64,000 nucleotides of DNA from Hymenobacter nitidus (GCF_020447315.1 NZ_JAJADQ010000001.1:682001-746000), one strand, 5' to 3'. Counted from the stretch's first letter, positions 1 through 8,688 are shown. Made by a program: numbers and translations. The notes: generated from the sequence alone by a model not told the origin.

Positions 1-305
1 AGGTGAATGGTGCCCGACACCCGGAACACGATGGTGCGGGCCGCGGCCGGCTGGCGCAGGGCGTAGCGCAGGCTGCCCGGCTTAGTATCGTCGCTCAGGC
101 TCGTGACTTCAAACACCGTGGTCGGCTGCTTGGCGGTGCCCCGGCCGCCACTGGTAAAGCGCCCCGCTCCTTCCGCGCCCGGAAAGGCCAGCTGCTGCGC
201 CCGGCTGGAAACCGGCCCGGCCAGCAGGGCCGCCAAGGCCAGAAGCGGGGCTTTGCGAGAAGAAAAAAAGCGGCTGGAGCGGCCGGAGCGAACGAATGGG
301 AACAT
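1..305 (-). CDS. Pectate lyase family protein, N-terminal part (cut by left edge)
   Basis: The reading frame is open from an ATG at 305 to the window edge, about 101 codons. Residues 1-36 form a signal peptide with an Arg/Ser-rich start and a Leu/Ala core ending near SRA-QQ. The mature part begins [17 protein letters not shown], followed by [17 protein letters not shown] and [13 protein letters not shown]. This is the usual start of secreted polysaccharide lyase family 1 proteins of Bacteroidota, which cleave pectate by beta-elimination. The catalytic part lies outside the window, so activity is inferred. It is divergent from the hydrolase at 577, and a 16-bp palindrome lies between the two genes. 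Confidence 0.85.
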   Translation of the reverse strand, partial: MFPFVRSGRSSRFFSSRKAPLLALAALLAGPVSSRAQQLAFPGAEGAGRFTSGGRGTAKQPTTVFEVTSLSDDTKPGSLRYALRQPAAARTIVFRVSGTIH

Positions 306-446
306 AACTCGGGGGGTGTAGCGCAGAACCGCAAACCGGCTTCACACGGGGGAGTAAGCCCTCCGAAAACAGCTACGGCAACCTGATATTACCGAATTGC
401 CGAGGCGGCCCGAAGCGTTGGCGCCTATTTCTTTATGCAATCGATG

Positions 447-462
447 TCGGCAACGTTGCCGA
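447..462. promoter_or_regulatory. 16-bp perfect palindrome, possible LacI-type operator
   Basis: TCGGCAACGTTGCCGA is perfectly self-complementary with a central CG, the pattern typical of LacI-family operators. It sits 142 bases upstream of the pectate lyase ATG and 115 bases upstream of the hydrolase ATG, in the 271-base divergent intergenic region (306-576). Nothing else was recognised in that region. The regulator is not in the window; the operator role is inference. Confidence 0.45.
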
Positions 463-576
463 TGGTCCGAGCCCCGGGAATGCCTCACATGATTGGGTGA
501 GCGGTGCAACCGGCCCCGGCTATATTTCTCTTTTGGGATGTAACGCTACCGTCTACCCCCGTCCTTCCTCCCGACC

Positions 577-1905
577 ATGAAAATCCGGCTTCTCTTCCTG
601 CTGCTCTTTTCGCTGGCACTCCACTCCCTGCAGGCCCAGGAGCTGCCGCGCCGCGTATTCGTCGGCATCGAGCTACAGGGTATCAACGACAGTATTCAGC
701 AGCGCTACCGGCTGCCCAACAAGAACGGCATTCTGGTGCGCGGCGTGCGGCCCGGCTCGTCGGCGCAGGCGGCCGGACTGCAGGCCAGTGACGTGATTCT
801 GAAAATGGGCCCTACCGAAGTGGGGGCCAACGTGGGCGAATTCGTGGGCCAGCTGCGCCAGTATAAAGTCGGCGACAAAGCGCCGTTCGTGGTGCTGCGC
901 AACGGCCGCCAAGTACGCCGGCAGGTCACATTTATGGCTTTTCCGAAGGAAACCAGCCCGTTCTACGAGGTGCAGTACGCCAGCGTCAGCCACGGCCCCA
1001 ACCGGTTGCGCACCATCATTACCCGGCCCAAAACGGCTAAAGCCCAGGTGCCGATGGTGCTGTTTGTGCAGGGCGTGGGCTGCTTTTCGGTGGATAACCC
1101 ACTCGACCGCGCCGACGTCACCAACCGCATCATCGACTCTTTGTCGCGCCACGGCTACGCCACCATGCGCATCGATAAAACCGGCATGGGCGACAGCCAA
1201 GGCACGCCCTGTGCCGAGTCGGACTTCTGGATGGAGGCCGGCGGCTACAAGGCCGGGCTGGCCGCCATCCGGCAGCTACCCTTCGTCGACCAGCAGAATA
1301 TCTTCATTACCGGCTTCAGCATCGGCGGCATTATGGCCCCGGTGGTGGCCCAGGGCGAGGCGGTAAAGGGAATAGTGGTCTACGGCACGGCCAGCCGCAA
1401 CTTCATCGAGTACCAGCTCTACAATGCCCGCCGCCAGGCCGAATTGCGCCAGATGCCCTACGACTCCATCAGCCGCCGCCAGCAAGTGCTGGCTGCGGCC
1501 CTGCACCTGCTGCTCACCGAAAAGCAGACACCCGCCCAGGTGCTGGCCCGCTACCCGCAGGCCCGGGAGCTGATCGACTTTCCGCAGAGCTACCGCTACA
1601 TGCAGCAGTGGGAAGAAACCAACCTGGCTGCCGCCTGGAAAAGCCTCAACACCCGGGTGCTGGCCCTGCGCGGCGCCGCCGACTACATCTCCTACGACGA
1701 AGACCACCAGCTTATTGCGGGCATCGTGAACCGGGAGCACCCCGGCCAGGCCCGCTTTGAGGTGCTGCCCGAGGTCGACCATTTTTTCACCAAGGCCCGC
1801 ACGCCCCAGGAAAGCCTGCAGCTTAGCGACGTGCCCAACCCGGAGAAAAACTTCGAGTTTATGCGCGTGATTCTGCGCTGGCTCGACGAGCAGCAGAAGG
1901 CCTAG
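577..1905 (+). CDS. Secreted PDZ-domain alpha/beta hydrolase
   Basis: The 442-residue protein has a signal peptide (residues 1-21, ending LQAQ). A PDZ-like domain follows at about 25-115, with GILVRGVRPGSSAQAAGL and a DVIL strand. The alpha/beta hydrolase domain covers about 150-440. Its nucleophile elbow is GFSIGG (Ser near 248). An Asp near 369 (RGAADY) and the His of EVDHFF near 402 can complete the triad. This places it with S9-like serine hydrolases that act on esters or peptides in the periplasm; the substrate is unknown. The PDZ domain may present substrate or bind a C-terminus. It converges on the amidohydrolase with only 8 bases between the stop codons. Confidence 0.85.
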   Translation: MKIRLLFLLLFSLALHSLQAQELPRRVFVGIELQGINDSIQQRYRLPNKNGILVRGVRPGSSAQAAGLQASDVILKMGPTEVGANVGEFVGQLRQYKVGDKAPFVVLRNGRQVRRQVTFMAFPKETSPFYEVQYASVSHGPNRLRTIITRPKTAKAQVPMVLFVQGVGCFSVDNPLDRADVTNRIIDSLSRHGYATMRIDKTGMGDSQGTPCAESDFWMEAGGYKAGLAAIRQLPFVDQQNIFITGFSIGGIMAPVVAQGEAVKGIVVYGTASRNFIEYQLYNARRQAELRQMPYDSISRRQQVLAAALHLLLTEKQTPAQVLARYPQARELIDFPQSYRYMQQWEETNLAAAWKSLNTRVLALRGAADYISYDEDHQLIAGIVNREHPGQARFEVLPEVDHFFTKARTPQESLQLSDVPNPEKNFEFMRVILRWLDEQQKA

Positions 1906-1913
1906 CCCGCGGC

Positions 1914-3914
1914 TTACTTCTGGTAGCCGGCCAGGGCGCGCATGGCGGCCGGGTCGTAGGGCTGGCCGTCTTTCACCACCAGCTTCACCCGGCGCAGGAC
2001 CTGAATCTGCTCCAGCGGGTTGCCCTCCACCAAAAGCAAATCAGCCTGCTTGCCCACTTCGATGGAGCCGCTCTGCTTGTCCAGGCTCATCACGCGGGCC
2101 GGGGTGATGGTGGCGGTTTGCAGGGCCTGAAGGGGCGTGAGGCCGGCCTGCACGTACAGCTCCAGCTCCCGGTTGAGGCTGGTGCCGGGGAAGCCCATGT
2201 CGGTGCCGGCCACGATGGTGATGCCCTGGTCGTGCAGCTGCTTTACCAGCTGCATGATGCTGTTTGTAATGGGCTTGGCGGCGGCCGCCCGCTTAGGCTC
2301 GGAGCCCATACTGGCAAACAACGTCTGCAAGGGCTGGGGCAGTTTATCGAAGGCGGGTTCCAGGGCCGTAATGTCGTCGGCGGTCGAGCGGAACATCAAC
2401 TCGTAGACGCCCAGTGTAGGGTCGACCATGGTTTTGTGCTTTTTCAAAAACTGAAACGCCCGCACGCTCATCGTGTCCTGGAAGTCGAAGGTGAAGTTCG
2501 GGTTACGCTTCATCATTTCGGCCACGTAGGTAATATGGTTTACCTGGTCCATGCCCGCATTCACCCCCTGATACAGGTTCATGCCGGTAGGAATGTGGCC
2601 CGTGACGGTCAGGCCCAGGCGGTGGGCCTCGGTGCAGATGGCCTTCACGATTTCAGGCTTCAGGGAGCTGTAGAGCTTGATTTGGGCAAAGCCGCTGTCT
2701 TTGTAGCGCTGCACTGCCCGCACGGCCTCAGCCGGGGTGTTGGCCTGCACAACGCCCAACGCCCGCGGACCGCCCCCATCAATGAGGCCGGCCTTGAGAA
2801 TGCGCGGCCCCACGCCCCGGCGGCTGTCGATGGCCTGCTGAATGGCGTTGATGTAGCTGAACTCGTTGCCGCAGTCGCGCACCGTCGTCACGCCGGCCGC
2901 CAGGTAAGCGGGGCCCCACTCGGCCTGCTGAAAGTGGGCGTGCATATCCCACAGGCCCGGCACTATGGTTTGGCCGGCAGCCGGAATGACCTCCGCTTTG
3001 CGTGGCACTTTCACTTTGCCCACCGGCCCGACTTTGCTGATTTTACCGTTCTCAATCAGCACCACCTGGTTGGGCAGCAGATGGCCGTTCACCACATCGA
3101 GCACCGCGCCGCCGGTAATGGCCAGCACCGATTTGGCCTTGGCTTTAGTGCTGTTCGGGGCGGCTGTGGCCGTAAACAGGCGCATGCCGTGGGTGGCGGC
3201 CCGCCCGATGAGCGTGGGCAGCAGGCTTTCGTAGGGCTGCCACATCATCTCCAGCTTATCACCCTCGGCGTCGTTGGTAATGATGCATATCAGGCGGCCC
3301 TGCTGGTCGGTCCAGAGCAGCTCGTTGCCCCACACCAGGCCCTTGATGACGTAGCGTTCCAGCACCAACGGCTTGTTCTGAAACGTGAGCGTGTCCTGCC
3401 CGTCGCGGCTGATCTGGACCGCGCCGGCGGGCAGGGTGGCAATGCTGGCGGGGCGGCTGTGCTGCTCCCAGTAGCGCAGCAGCAGCAACTGGCCGGTGCC
3501 CGGCGCGTAGCCCGCCACCGGGAAACTCAGCGGCGCCACGGCCTGAGTGCTCACCTTGCCATCGACGCGGATGTGCGCCTGTCCGCCGCGAATCTCAATC
3601 GAGTCGTTGATGCTCGACAGGCGCGAGGTTTTGCCCTTCACCACCAGGCGCAGCGGCTCGTAGGCCGGCGTCACGCTGATGCTGGCCTTCAGCGGCACCG
3701 GCGAGCCACGGTCTACGAAGCGGAAGTCCACGGTGTAGGTCAGGGCCTGGGCCGTGCGCGTGAGGCGGTAGGTTTCCTTGCCGATGGGCTGCTCGAACTT
3801 GTGCAGCACGAAGGTGCCGCTGTCGGCAGGCTGGGCCGGGGTTTGGGCGGGAGCTTGGGCCAGGCTCGGGCCCGCGGCGGCACTCAGGGCCAGCAGCAAC
3901 GGATAAGACTTCAT
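1914..3914 (-). CDS. Secreted amidohydrolase family protein (imidazolonepropionase-like)
   Basis: The 666-residue protein starts with a signal peptide (1-19, ending SLAQA). Residues 30-230 are a beta-rich N-terminal domain that I do not recognise with certainty. The metal-dependent hydrolase domain follows. It has a DMHAH motif near 323-327, a candidate carbamylated Lys in QIKLYSSL, the His of GHIPTG near 440, the His of VNHITY near 455 and the Asp of AGTDMG near 569. The C-terminus returns to the usual beta-sandwich (GSIEVGKQADLLLVEG). These residues fit a binuclear or mononuclear amidohydrolase of the prolidase/imidazolonepropionase type acting in the periplasm. The substrate cannot be told from sequence. 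Confidence 0.87.
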   Translation of the reverse strand: MKSYPLLLALSAAAGPSLAQAPAQTPAQPADSGTFVLHKFEQPIGKETYRLTRTAQALTYTVDFRFVDRGSPVPLKASISVTPAYEPLRLVVKGKTSRLSSINDSIEIRGGQAHIRVDGKVSTQAVAPLSFPVAGYAPGTGQLLLLRYWEQHSRPASIATLPAGAVQISRDGQDTLTFQNKPLVLERYVIKGLVWGNELLWTDQQGRLICIITNDAEGDKLEMMWQPYESLLPTLIGRAATHGMRLFTATAAPNSTKAKAKSVLAITGGAVLDVVNGHLLPNQVVLIENGKISKVGPVGKVKVPRKAEVIPAAGQTIVPGLWDMHAHFQQAEWGPAYLAAGVTTVRDCGNEFSYINAIQQAIDSRRGVGPRILKAGLIDGGGPRALGVVQANTPAEAVRAVQRYKDSGFAQIKLYSSLKPEIVKAICTEAHRLGLTVTGHIPTGMNLYQGVNAGMDQVNHITYVAEMMKRNPNFTFDFQDTMSVRAFQFLKKHKTMVDPTLGVYELMFRSTADDITALEPAFDKLPQPLQTLFASMGSEPKRAAAAKPITNSIMQLVKQLHDQGITIVAGTDMGFPGTSLNRELELYVQAGLTPLQALQTATITPARVMSLDKQSGSIEVGKQADLLLVEGNPLEQIQVLRRVKLVVKDGQPYDPAAMRALAGYQK

Positions 3915-4012
3915 CGGAATAGGGCGTGATACCAGCTAAGACCGGCAAAAGGCCGGGTCGGCAATATTATCAACTTCCTATGGATGACGGGCCCAGGCAG
4001 GCTACGAAACGC

Positions 4013-4044
4013 AAAAAAGCCCTTACCAAACAGGTAAGGGCTTT
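4013..4044 (-). terminator. Intrinsic terminator of the 4072 lipoprotein gene
   Basis: A 12-bp perfect stem (4016-4027 with 4033-4044), loop AAACA, is followed on the minus strand by a T tract (4018-4013). It lies 28 bases beyond the lipoprotein stop codon. Confidence 0.85.
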
Positions 4045-4071
4045 CTTAGCTCAATCAGTTACAGGCCTCGG

Positions 4072-4734
4072 TTACTTGATTTTCACCTCGCCGTCGTCGG
4101 CGTCGCGCTTCACTTTCGTGCCGTTGCGGTACTCCACTTTCGTGTCGCCGTCGGCATCAATTTTCACGGTCTTGCCATTCGAGTACTTAATCTTGGTTTC
4201 ACCGTTCTTGTCCTTATCGTACTCCACGATGCGCGGGCCGCGGCGGGCGGGGCGGGCGGCAGGGGCCGATGTGGTCGTCGTAGTAGTAGTTTCTTCGGTG
4301 GTCGTTACCACTGTGGCATCGTCGTAGCCGTAGTAGCGGCCCCGGTTGCTCTGGTAGGTGTTGTAGCGGGCGTCGTCGTTGAACACGGTTTTGATGTCGT
4401 TGTCCGTGTCATTATCTACCTGGCGCATGGCGGCGTACTGGCCGGTCGTGTCGCTGATGTAGCGCGACTTCACCTCGCCCAGGCGCTGAGCCCGGGTGTA
4501 GTAGACGCGGCGCACCTGGCGCACCTGGGCCGTATCGGTTATGCCCAGGTCGGTGGCAACCATGTCGGCGGTGCGGTTGCCTTCTTCCTGGTAAATCACG
4601 TCGTTATCGGCTACCACGGCCGTGTCGGCCGAGGGCGTCTGGGCCGCGTCTACTGCGGCCGCCTTGTCGCGGTTGCAGGACGAGCCCAGGGTGAGGGCAG
4701 CGGCACAGGAGAGTGCAAGCAGGGTATTTTTCAT
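4072..4734 (-). CDS. Putative lipoprotein of unknown function
   Basis: The 220-residue protein opens with a short signal peptide and a Cys at about residue 20 (LGSSCN), which fits a lipoprotein, although the lipobox is imperfect. The central region carries regularly spaced Arg/Tyr-rich helical sequence and a Thr-run linker (EETTTTTTTS, about 145-155). The C-terminal 50 residues are repetitive charged strands of the form KIKYSNGKTVKIDADGD and KVEYRNGTKVKRDADDGE. No known family is recognised. It is monocistronic, with its own terminator, and divergent from the cold-shock gene. Confidence 0.72.
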   Translation of the reverse strand: MKNTLLALSCAAALTLGSSCNRDKAAAVDAAQTPSADTAVVADNDVIYQEEGNRTADMVATDLGITDTAQVRQVRRVYYTRAQRLGEVKSRYISDTTGQYAAMRQVDNDTDNDIKTVFNDDARYNTYQSNRGRYYGYDDATVVTTTEETTTTTTTSAPAARPARRGPRIVEYDKDKNGETKIKYSNGKTVKIDADGDTKVEYRNGTKVKRDADDGEVKIK

Positions 4735-5030
4735 ATTCAGGGCAATGGGTGAGAAAAGCGGCCGGCGCTATATAGGCCGGCTTTGGGCGCTGTACGGAGG
4801 AGCCTGGGACAGGGTTGAGCGGGCCGGAAAATCTCATTTGCAGCCCCTTGGCGCATTCTTACAAAATGAGTGTACTTTTTTGATAAAAATTCCGTAACAT
4901 TTGTTGGCGCTAGGGCCCGGAGCCTGAACTTTCGAGAAACTATATCTGTAGTATAGTATATTCGTCAGCTCTCCGGCGCCAGTGCTTACCTTCACCCGAA
5001 GTAGCGCCTTAACAATAAACCAAGAACACC
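4735..5030. other. AT-rich divergent intergenic region upstream of cold-shock gene
   Basis: These 296 bases hold no credible gene. The right-hand half is AT-rich compared with its surroundings (for example TATAGTATATTC near 4952) and probably includes the promoter and leader of the cold-shock-domain gene. I could not assign a -7/-33 pair with confidence. Confidence 0.4.
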
Positions 5031-5522
5031 ATGGGGAAATCCCAAGCATCCTTTGGCAAAAAGGAAAACGAAAAAAAACGCCTAAAAAAGAAAAACGATA
5101 AGGCGGACCGCAAGGAGGAACGTCAGGCTAGCGCCAAGAAGGGCCAGAGCCTGGACGAAATGATGGCTTATGTCGATGAGTTCGGCAACATCTCGACCAC
5201 CCCGCCGGACCCCAACAAGAAGAAAGTGGAAATCAAGGTGGAGGATATCCGCATTGCCGTTTCCAAGCAGGAAGATATGGAGCAGCCCGACCCGATCCGC
5301 AAGGGCACGGTGGCTTTCTTCAACGAGTCGAAGGGCTATGGTTTCATCAAGGACCACGAAACCCAGGAAAGCATTTTTGTGCACGCCAATGGCCTGCTCA
5401 ATCCTATCAAGGAAAACGACAAGGTGACGTTTGAGGTGGAAATGGGGCAGAAAGGCCCCACGGCCGTTTCGGTGAAAATGGCCCCCAAGCCTACGCCCGA
5501 CGCCCCCGCCCCGGCCCTGTAG
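5031..5522 (+). CDS. Cold-shock-domain protein with Lys-rich N-terminal extension
   Basis: The 163-residue protein has two parts. Residues 1-45 are very rich in Lys, Glu and Arg and are probably disordered and nucleic-acid binding. Residues 90-155 are a cold-shock domain: GTVAFFNESKGYGFIKD carries the RNP1-type aromatic motif and SIFVHANGL the RNP2-type motif. Such proteins bind single-stranded RNA or DNA in the cytoplasm and act as RNA chaperones. The length exceeds a canonical Csp (about 65-70 residues) because of the extension and a linker with acidic patches. It is followed by a strong terminator, so it is transcribed alone. Confidence 0.9.
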   Translation: MGKSQASFGKKENEKKRLKKKNDKADRKEERQASAKKGQSLDEMMAYVDEFGNISTTPPDPNKKKVEIKVEDIRIAVSKQEDMEQPDPIRKGTVAFFNESKGYGFIKDHETQESIFVHANGLLNPIKENDKVTFEVEMGQKGPTAVSVKMAPKPTPDAPAPAL

Positions 5523-5551
5523 CCCACGGCTGCTCAACCATAGATATGCGA

Positions 5552-5588
5552 AGAGGCTGAAGCTCCCTGCTTCAGCCTCTTTATTTTT
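5552..5588 (+). terminator. Intrinsic terminator of cold-shock gene
   Basis: A 12-bp perfect stem (5552-5563 with 5569-5580), loop TCCCT, is followed by TTATTTTTG. The stem sequence AGGCTGAAGC belongs to a stem family that recurs in this window. Confidence 0.9.
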
Positions 5589-5612
5589 GCCCCTCTTCCG
5601 TTTCCGCTTCCC

Positions 5613-6587
5613 ATGATTCCACAGTCCTCCCCCGAGCCGTCGGCCGAAAAGGCCAGCCTGCACCCGCGCAACCGCCACCAGGGCCGCTACGATTTTGCGG
5701 CGTTGGTCAAAACCAGCCCCGAGCTGGCGCCTTTCGTGGCGCCTCTTACGCACGAAGGCGGCGAGTCCTCGATTGACTTTGCCAACCCGGCCGCGGTAAA
5801 AGCCCTGAACCAGGCCCTGCTGAAGCATTTCTACCACATTCAGCGCTGGGATATTCCGGCTGGCTACCTCGCCCCGCCCATCCCGGGCCGCGCCGACTAC
5901 GTGCACTACCTGGCCGACCTGCTGGCCGAAACCAACGGCGGCGTGGTGCCGACCGGTAAGCGCGTGCGGGTGCTCGATGTGGGCGTGGGCGCCAACTGCA
6001 TCTACCCCATTATCGGGCACCGCGAGTACGGTTGGCGCTTTGTGGGCTCCGACGTCGACCCGGTGGCTGTGCGCGTGGCCAAGCAGATTGTGGCCGGCAA
6101 CCCCGGCCTGTCGGGCGCCATTGATATTCGCCTGCAGCCCACCTCGCTCGATATTTTCAGCGGCATCGTCAAGTCCAGTGAGCTGTTCGATCTGACCATG
6201 TGCAATCCACCCTTCCATGCCTCGGCGGCCGAAGCGGAGGCCGCCAACCGGCGCAAAACCCAGAACCTGGGCACCGGCAAGGCCGCACCCAACTTCGGGG
6301 GGCAGTCGAACGAGCTGTGGTACGAAGGCGGCGAGGCTACTTTCACCTGGCGCATGGCCGAGGAAAGCGCCCTGCAACGCCACAACGGGCTGTGGTTTTC
6401 GACGCTCATTTCCAAGAAGGAAACCCTGCCCGGCCTCTACAAAACCCTGCAGAAGCGCGGCGCCGTGGACGTGCGCACTATCGGCATGAGCCAGGGCCAG
6501 AAAGTAAGCCGCCTCGTCGCCTGGACCTTCCTCGACGCCGAGCAGCGCGAGCAGTGGCGCCAGAAGCGCTGGCCCGCCGCCAGCTAA
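5613..6587 (+). CDS. rlmF: 23S rRNA (adenine(1618)-N(6))-methyltransferase RlmF
   Basis: The 324-residue protein starts with the RlmF signature [13 protein letters not shown] (about 16-28). It has an SAM-binding motif I ([16 protein letters not shown], about 120-135), an acidic loop (GSDVDPVAV) and the N6-adenine methyltransferase motif MCNPPFHAS near 196-204. It methylates A1618 of 23S rRNA using S-adenosylmethionine in the cytoplasm. The length matches the family. The frame from the ATG at 5613 is uninterrupted. A hairpin lies between it and the convergent gene at 6674. Confidence 0.95.
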   Translation: MIPQSSPEPSAEKASLHPRNRHQGRYDFAALVKTSPELAPFVAPLTHEGGESSIDFANPAAVKALNQALLKHFYHIQRWDIPAGYLAPPIPGRADYVHYLADLLAETNGGVVPTGKRVRVLDVGVGANCIYPIIGHREYGWRFVGSDVDPVAVRVAKQIVAGNPGLSGAIDIRLQPTSLDIFSGIVKSSELFDLTMCNPPFHASAAEAEAANRRKTQNLGTGKAAPNFGGQSNELWYEGGEATFTWRMAEESALQRHNGLWFSTLISKKETLPGLYKTLQKRGAVDVRTIGMSQGQKVSRLVAWTFLDAEQREQWRQKRWPAAS

Positions 6588-6613
6588 TAAGATCTGCATA
6601 AGTCACCCAATAA

Positions 6614-6649
6614 AACAGCCGCCGCTTTCCGGGAGAAGCGGCGGCTGTT
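6614..6649 (-). terminator. Hairpin terminator between rlmF and the small-protein cluster
   Basis: A 14-bp perfect stem (6614-6627 with 6636-6649) and 8-base loop. On the minus strand it is followed by TTTTATT, so it best serves the gene ending at 6674; the plus-strand side lacks a T run. Confidence 0.75.
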
Positions 6650-6673
6650 CTGTGTGCGGAGCTGGCGTATTTC

Positions 6674-7048
6674 CTAGTGACTCTTGCGGCTTTTGCGGCG
6701 CGGCGTCTGGGCTACGGCCGCTTTGGTAGCGGCTGCTCCGGGCGCTGCCTCCGAATCGGCAGCGGGGGGCTCGTTTAGGGTTGCCAGGTGAGCTTCGGCC
6801 GCCTGGGCGTCGGGGGTAACAGCAGCAGCGGCAGCGGCTTGCTTTTTGGCCCAGTACGTCAGGCCGGCGGCCAGCAGGGCAATGCCGCCCACCACTTTCT
6901 GACCAGTCGTCAGGCGGGTGGCCGACCGGGTGACTTTGCGAAACTTTTTGAGCGAGGTAGCGGCATTATCGAGCAAATCGGGCTGCTTACGGGCTTTCTT
7001 CTCTTTCTTTTTGCCCTTTGCTTTGCCGGGGTCTTTGTCTTTGGCCAT
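6674..7048 (-). CDS. Small Lys-rich single-span membrane protein (paralogue 3 of 3)
   Basis: The start at 7048 gives 124 residues beginning MAKDKDPGKAKGKKKEKKAR. Longer starts are possible, but the Lys-rich opening matches its two neighbours. Residues 28-45 form a basic helix (SLKKFRKVTRSATRL). Then come the shared motif TTGQKVVGGIALLAAGLTYW, with a predicted membrane span at about 50-66, and a Pro/Ala-rich disordered tail ending in Arg/Lys/Ser. No known family is recognised. It is the third of three paralogues read in the same direction, separated by about 100 bases. Confidence 0.7.
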   Translation of the reverse strand: MAKDKDPGKAKGKKKEKKARKQPDLLDNAATSLKKFRKVTRSATRLTTGQKVVGGIALLAAGLTYWAKKQAAAAAAVTPDAQAAEAHLATLNEPPAADSEAAPGAAATKAAVAQTPRRKSRKSH

Positions 7049-7145
7049 AACGGGTGGGGATAAAGGAAGAACCATGCGTGTGCGCTTGCTGGCCCAACCA
7101 CGGGCACTACCGGAGCAGCGCACGGGCCGGGCGAGTAGCAAGGGC

Positions 7146-7406
7146 TTAGAGGGTCGCTCCTTCCACGCCGGGCAGGCTCTCCCCAGTGTTGGCGTCCGTA
7201 TCGTTGGCCGGTGGCACTGCCGGCGTGCTGCTGCGGCGGTTTGCCAGGTAGCTCAGGCCGCCGAGCAGCAACGCGCCGCCCACTACTTTCTGGGTGGTGC
7301 TCAGCTTGCTCAGGCCGCTGCCCTTGCCTATTTTCTTGAGCGACTTGGCCGCCCCACTCAGCAGGGACTTCTTCTTGGCGGGCTTGGTTTTCTTGGTCTT
7401 TTTCAT
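7146..7406 (-). CDS. Small Lys-rich single-span membrane protein (paralogue 2 of 3)
   Basis: The 86-residue protein from the ATG at 7406 starts MKKTKKTKPAKKKSLLSGAA. A basic helix (KSLKKIGKGSGLSKL) is followed by STTQKVVGGALLLGGLSYLA, a single predicted membrane span that aligns with both neighbours. A short acidic, Pro-containing tail follows. The N-terminal charge suggests the Lys-rich part stays in the cytoplasm (positive-inside rule). Its function is unknown. Confidence 0.7.
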   Translation of the reverse strand: MKKTKKTKPAKKKSLLSGAAKSLKKIGKGSGLSKLSTTQKVVGGALLLGGLSYLANRRSSTPAVPPANDTDANTGESLPGVEGATL

Positions 7407-7518
7407 GGCTTTCGGGGTAAGGGTAGAAAGGGAAGTAGCAGAGCCGGTGAGCACTGCGTAGAGCTATATCCGCAATTCGGGAGGGTAGGGTTGCCGGGGC
7501 CAAGCTCACCGGCGGGCT

Positions 7519-7899
7519 TTACTCGTCCTCATCGGGAGCGGCAGCGGGCGGGCGGTGTGCTTTGCTGCGCTTGGGCCCTTTGCGGCTTTTACGAGCCGCC
7601 GCGGGCCGCTCCGACTCGTCGTCGCCCGCATCTTCAGGGGTAGCCTCGGCTTTGGCGGCGCCGGGCAGCAGGGCACGCAGCCCGGGCAATTGCGAATCCA
7701 GCCAATCGGCGCTTAGCTTGTCGAGGTAGAAATAGCCTGCGGCGGCCAGAATAGCGCCCCCCACCAGCTTCTGGCCAGTACTCAGCTTGGCTATTTCATT
7801 GGTCACCTTGCGGTACTTGCGGATGGCAAGAGCCGCCGCATCGAGAACATCGTCCGATACCTGGTCCTTCTTCGAGTGCTTCTTTTTGTGCTTGCCCAT
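7519..7899 (-). CDS. Small Lys-rich single-span membrane protein (paralogue 1 of 3)
   Basis: The 126-residue protein from the ATG at 7899 starts MGKHKKKHSKKDQVSDDVLD. It has the same plan as the next two genes: a basic helix (AIRKYRKVTNEIAKL), the motif STGQKLVGGAILAAAGYFYL with a predicted membrane span, and a long disordered tail. The tail is first acidic (EDAGDDESE) and then basic (RKSRKGPKRSK). It is the upstream gene of the triplet in transcription order. Its function is unknown. Confidence 0.7.
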   Translation of the reverse strand: MGKHKKKHSKKDQVSDDVLDAAALAIRKYRKVTNEIAKLSTGQKLVGGAILAAAGYFYLDKLSADWLDSQLPGLRALLPGAAKAEATPEDAGDDESERPAAARKSRKGPKRSKAHRPPAAAPDEDE

Positions 7900-8097
7900 A
7901 ACAATGCAGAGTAGAGCGCATCGGCAGCCCCGCCTCAAACCCGGCTGGTGCCTACACCGCTGCTACGGTATTCGCAGGGCCGGCCCCGAAGGTTTCCGGC
8001 CCAGGCCGCTTCCCTACTTCTCTTCTACACCTCGCCGCCCGCGGATAGGAAGTAACAACCGGACCATTCTATCTTCACGGCCCACTTATACCACCCT

Positions 8098-8589
8098 ATG
8101 CAAACACGTACTACCCTACTAGCCTCCCTGCTGTACTTATCCGTGGCGACGCTGGCGCTAACGACCGGATGCGGCGACAAAAAAGACGACCCCAAAGCCG
8201 CCAAGAAAAAGGTCAACCTTTTCTACAGCGCCTATGGGCTGGCAACGCCCGACGACGAGAAGATTGATGTTGGCGGCTACATCACCATTCGGCAGACGCC
8301 CGCTGGGGGTGCTACCGTCACCTCCACCGAAACGTTCTCGACCGGCTGGAATGCTTCGGCCTTTGCCCAACGCCCCTTGGATGTCATCGGTCGGCCCGGC
8401 GACAAAATATCGGTCACGATGGGCTGCTCGAAAGTGCGCAGCAACAACACCATCCGGCTGAGCAGCTCGGCCCTCATCGAAACGTCTATCGAAGTCGATG
8501 ACGAGGAGGTAAAAACCGCCGTGTTCAACAGCAAAACGCCCTTCCAGGCCGACGGCCAGCAAGCTACCACAATGGAATTTACGCTGTAG
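8098..8589 (+). CDS. Putative lipoprotein, unknown function
   Basis: The 163-residue protein has a signal peptide with lipobox LTTGC (Cys near residue 25), followed by a Lys/Asp-rich spacer (GDKKDDPKAAKKKVN). The rest is predicted beta-rich, with alternating Thr/Val strands, and probably folds as a small beta-sandwich facing the periplasm. One further Cys (GCSKV) is present. No family is recognised. The gene stands alone with its own terminator. Confidence 0.72.
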   Translation: MQTRTTLLASLLYLSVATLALTTGCGDKKDDPKAAKKKVNLFYSAYGLATPDDEKIDVGGYITIRQTPAGGATVTSTETFSTGWNASAFAQRPLDVIGRPGDKISVTMGCSKVRSNNTIRLSSSALIETSIEVDDEEVKTAVFNSKTPFQADGQQATTMEFTL

Positions 8590-8627
8590 GCACTGCGGCG
8601 GGTGTGTGCTGTCCTGGCTCCGACGAC

Positions 8628-8667
8628 AAGCGGCTGAAGCTCTCCGGGCTTCAGCCGCTTACTATTT
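8628..8667 (+). terminator. Intrinsic terminator of the 8098 lipoprotein gene
   Basis: A 13-bp perfect stem AAGCGGCTGAAGC (8628-8640 with 8648-8660), 7-base loop, then ACTATTT. It is a member of the recurrent GCGGCTGAAGC stem family. Confidence 0.85.
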
Positions 8668-8688
8668 CCAGGCCCGGCTGCTTCCACC

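Noticed and set aside
2118..3929. 603-residue plus-strand frame opposite the amidohydrolase gene
   Set aside because: It is the antisense shadow of a well-supported gene; its composition (Arg/His/Gly rich) and lack of motifs are typical of shadows in GC-rich DNA. The same applies to the long frames opposite lpdA (20366-21865), gcvP (45589-47181), the SusC gene (55607-57091) and the helical 38272 gene.
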